Under the pieces are notes generated by a model. The model saw nothing but the letters and a program-made list of their open reading frames with translations, had not been told where the DNA came from and did not search any database. A program made the translations under genes and the position numbers. DNA of 64,000 nt. Origin: Homalodisca vitripennis. Lineage: Eukaryota; Arthropoda; Insecta; Hemiptera; Cicadellidae. Shown piece after piece: positions 61,215 to 64,000 of the stretch (positions are counted from its first letter, which is position 1; each line of letters begins with the position of its first letter). The stretch is from NCBI RefSeq assembly GCF_021130785.1, contig NC_060214.1:41337001-41401000 (forward strand), read 5' to 3'.

Positions 61215-63203
61215 CAATTACATTTTCCGAGAAAGTTGTAATAATATTGTAATATACCTAAAATATATAATCCTTTTTACTTACTAAATTTAATTGTACT
61301 GAGTGAAATTAAATAAATCGTACTTGCTTCAAAACTATTTCATAAAAACCATTGAATAAATAATAATAATGCATTTTATTATCAAGTGAATACTATAGCT
61401 TAAATTGATTAAAATTAGCATGCAAATCGACTTTACGCATGTACAATTTTCCACAGTGGAGTATTTTAAAACTATTATTTGTAATGGTAAGCTACGTTTG
61501 TATAATATATAAATGGATTTATTTTTAATCAGATGCTTACCTTTTTGTAGACCTCACAAACATTTATACTTGATTGTTCTATAATAAATATGATTTTAAA
61601 ACTCAATTAACCGATTAATTTAGTATAAAAATATAACTGAATCTTTATAGGTAGCTCGGAGACCTACCCCCCCTTCCACTACCCAAGGATGTTTATTATT
61701 ACTTACTGATAGTGTTGTGTAAAACAATAGGCCATGTCTAAACACGATTTATTAACATCATTGAAATATTTATTTAAATTACACGTTTACAAGTAATTAT
61801 GTGTGAAAAAGACTCAAATTCAATAAATAAAAACAACACAAAACGTTCCCACTAAACGAATAGCTCTTGAGCTTTATAATGGGTGTGGCGCTGGTGTTTC
61901 AAAGTAAGCAGTGGACGTCTGTCAGAACCATTTATACAACAATTATTCCTGTAAAAGAACACAACTTTTCAGTATGGTATATGAATTATCATTTAAGTCA
62001 AATTGTAATGGGTATTTATTTGCTTAACTCGATAATTCATTAAATACCAATGACGTAAACGTTTTCAGGGTATTCCGCGTAATATTTGTTATAATAACAG
62101 GCTATTATACAAGTTATTATTTCACATATATGAATTAATAAAAGCTTATACAAATCAACTCCTAGATTTCCCTAGTGAATTCTAGGTAGATTACACAAAC
62201 CTAAATAAATATATATTTTTATAATAAACTAAGTGTTTACATAATTATATTATTGCACTAATACTGGTATATTCGTAACGACATCATAAAGAATTTTTCG
62301 GTGAATAATATATTAGAATGTTTCAGATTATTTATTACTTTTGGGTTTTATTACTTAGAGGGCCTCTCAGTGAGCGATAACGATTTATATTTGACTTGAG
62401 GATCTCTTTTTGTACTATCAAAACGTGTCAGTAAACCTTTAAAATAAGTGATCTGTATTTATAGAAGAACAGAAATCAACGATTAAATGTACTTTCATGG
62501 TACTACAGAACGTAAATAAGCTAAAGAAGCATAACTGTTAATGTTTTGACCCAAATAATATCTATTTGTATATACATATGATTTCATACGGAGCAAACAT
62601 TAATACATTCAATTAATATTAAAAAATTTCCGTATTAGAACGCCTAGAACTTATTTTTATCTTTAATAAGAAATAAAAATATTATTTTTACTGAAATTTA
62701 CTTTGATTCTATTTGATCATGTTTTTTAAATTTGGATTATTTATGTGAAAGAATTTTACTGATATTGCGTATATTTACTTTTTGATAAACTATTCTCTGC
62801 ATCTGGCTATAATTAAGTAAAGCAATAGGCTTAAGAGTTAGCGTATAGTATATTTTTTTAACTAGGCAAACCGTCATTGTATCAAATACAAGGATACACA
62901 TAATATAAAAATTTACTCTCACAAAGAGTGAGACATTAAGTTTTTCAAAAAATGTTTAACGTGTAAGTTATTTACTTTTTGCCACAAATTAGATAAGATG
63001 GGGAATATTACATCATCAACCTTCTTGAAACACATGTATTAAGTTATGTGGAATTTTACTGCATTTTATAAATTCTTTGATAAATCCTAGATGTGCTTTA
63101 GGAATATTGTTTGTAACAACAAATATATAAATTTCCAACTTTTACGTTTACATTTCTCAACTTTTGCACTTCATTAGAATAATAAAGTAAAAATAATTAT
63201 TTT

Positions 63204-63410
63204 TAGACTTAATGGTTGTTTAACTACTACGAGACATGTTACTAGCTCCAAACTGACAATACAAGTGAAGGTAAGTCTTGTCACCTGTCACGTGATTAGT
63301 GGGTGAGGTGAGGTTAGAGTTGAGAACAAACTTAGCTAATATAACTTGACAGGTGGTGGTGGTAAGTTATAATTTAATTAGTGTATGACAGTTTAACAAA
63401 TAAAAAAGCA
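63204..63410 (+). promoter_or_regulatory. Copy B of exon-like segment and E-box block
   Basis: The segment at 63204-63272 sits between TTATTTTTAG and GTAAGTCTTG, followed by CACCTGTCACGTGATTAG and GACAGGTGGTGGTGG. The part after GTAAGT is nearly identical to 23696-23825. See the copy A entries for interpretation. Confidence 0.4.
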
Positions 63411-63832
63411 CTCTCTTGAAGATGTTTATAATTATTTGACAAGTAACAAGTTTCGCAACCTTTATCTAATTGTTTGTACTACCTGTGCTTAAATAGTTAT
63501 TTATTACGAACCCGGACAGGGCCTTTATGAAATCGTATTTATGTCAGTCTGTTTATATTTGTGATAAATCTTGACAGAAATTACCACAAGATTTAGAATT
63601 GGCACACATGTTTGGAACCATTTAATATATATGAAAATTTATATGTCATTAATAAATAATCATGGGAGAAAATATGTACGAAAATAATTTAAAATACCTG
63701 TAGTTTTTTCCAAAACATAAGGAATATTAATAATTATTTTTTTAAGAAAGGATCTATGAAGGTATGAATGGTACGGAAAGACAAACGTAACAACTGATTA
63801 CAATATGGGTTGAACAGTTAACAATTAATTTC

Positions 63833-63897
63833 TCAAGTTTTTGTGATTGGAGAGTCAGAGGCCAATCAAAGGCGTTGGTGATAAGTTGATTTGGGGG
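63833..63897 (+). promoter_or_regulatory. Copy B of CCAAT-containing conserved block
   Basis: GAGAGTCAGAGGCCAATCAA and GGCGTTGGTGATAAGTTG match 24271-24316 with few changes. Downstream, copy B has about 30 extra bases including TCAGTATAAAAAATTC and ATGCAAAT before the shared TTTTATTTGTGGT, so spacing to any start site differs between copies. Confidence 0.3.
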
Positions 63898-64000
63898 CAG
63901 TGACGGGGTCAGTATAAAAAATTCGAAATGCAAATCCTGCCTTCTTTTTTGAGTGTTCAGGGGATTTTATTTGTGGTTCTCCCGGTTCTTCTTTTTTATA

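Larger units (their letters stand above)
57441..64000 (+). repeat. Segmental duplication, copy B part 4
   Basis: This is the partner of 17701-24411, running to the window end. Conserved islands at 57587-57683, 61847-61922, 63204-63410 and 63833-63897 match those in copy A. A foldback insertion at 60833-61135 has no partner in A. No gene was recognised. Confidence 0.88.

Noticed and set aside
1..64000. CRISPR array, bacterial operon or prophage
   Set aside because: No spaced direct repeats, ribosome-binding sites or compact gene layout; composition and transposons indicate animal nuclear DNA.

Overview
This window looks like AT-rich non-coding DNA from an animal nuclear genome, most likely an arthropod and probably an insect. 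It holds a mariner transposon, Ty3/Gypsy LTR retrotransposon remnants, CR1/Jockey-like LINE tails, long (TA)n tracts, and no bacterial or organellar gene organisation. No complete host protein-coding gene could be recognised. The taxonomic reading is an inference from the transposon content and base composition.

Layout. 1-4800: unique-looking AT-rich DNA with one diverged ~161-bp tandem duplication and a hammerhead-like hairpin motif. 4801-12727: a very abnormal block of stacked homopolymers. Its first 2.46 kb (4854-7312) contains only two G residues on this strand, and it ends in a ~110-bp satellite-like array followed by interrupted poly-C. I read most of it as degraded long-read consensus. 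12728-13900: ordinary AT-rich sequence.

The main structural fact is an old same-orientation segmental duplication. Copy A runs from about 13.9 to 24.4 kb. Copy B runs from about 31.5 kb to the window end and is split by extra sequence. The largest extra block, 32942-48850, is either an insertion in B or a deletion in A. Smaller extra blocks in B are LINE tails, tandem repeats and a foldback element. Against a well-diverged background, the two copies share short, nearly identical islands. These include a 60/60-bp match, a 68-bp exon-like segment with AG and GTAAGT borders followed by E-box-rich sequence, and a CCAAT-containing block near 24.3 and 63.85 kb. They are the best candidates for conserved regulatory sequence or unannotated non-coding exons.

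Between the copies, 26854-31243 is a nest of transposons. An internally deleted Ty3/Gypsy element (gag start joined to integrase, then a polypurine tract and a ~1-kb 3' LTR) has a 1336-bp mariner inserted in its integrase at a TA. The mariner transposase keeps its three catalytic Asp codons but is broken by several frameshifts. Inside the extra block of copy B, 42215-45245 is a compact LTR element with ~180-bp LTRs. It carries only gag (with two zinc-knuckle-like motifs) and protease-like remnants, and no recognisable reverse transcriptase or integrase. All coordinates and alignments were made by eye.
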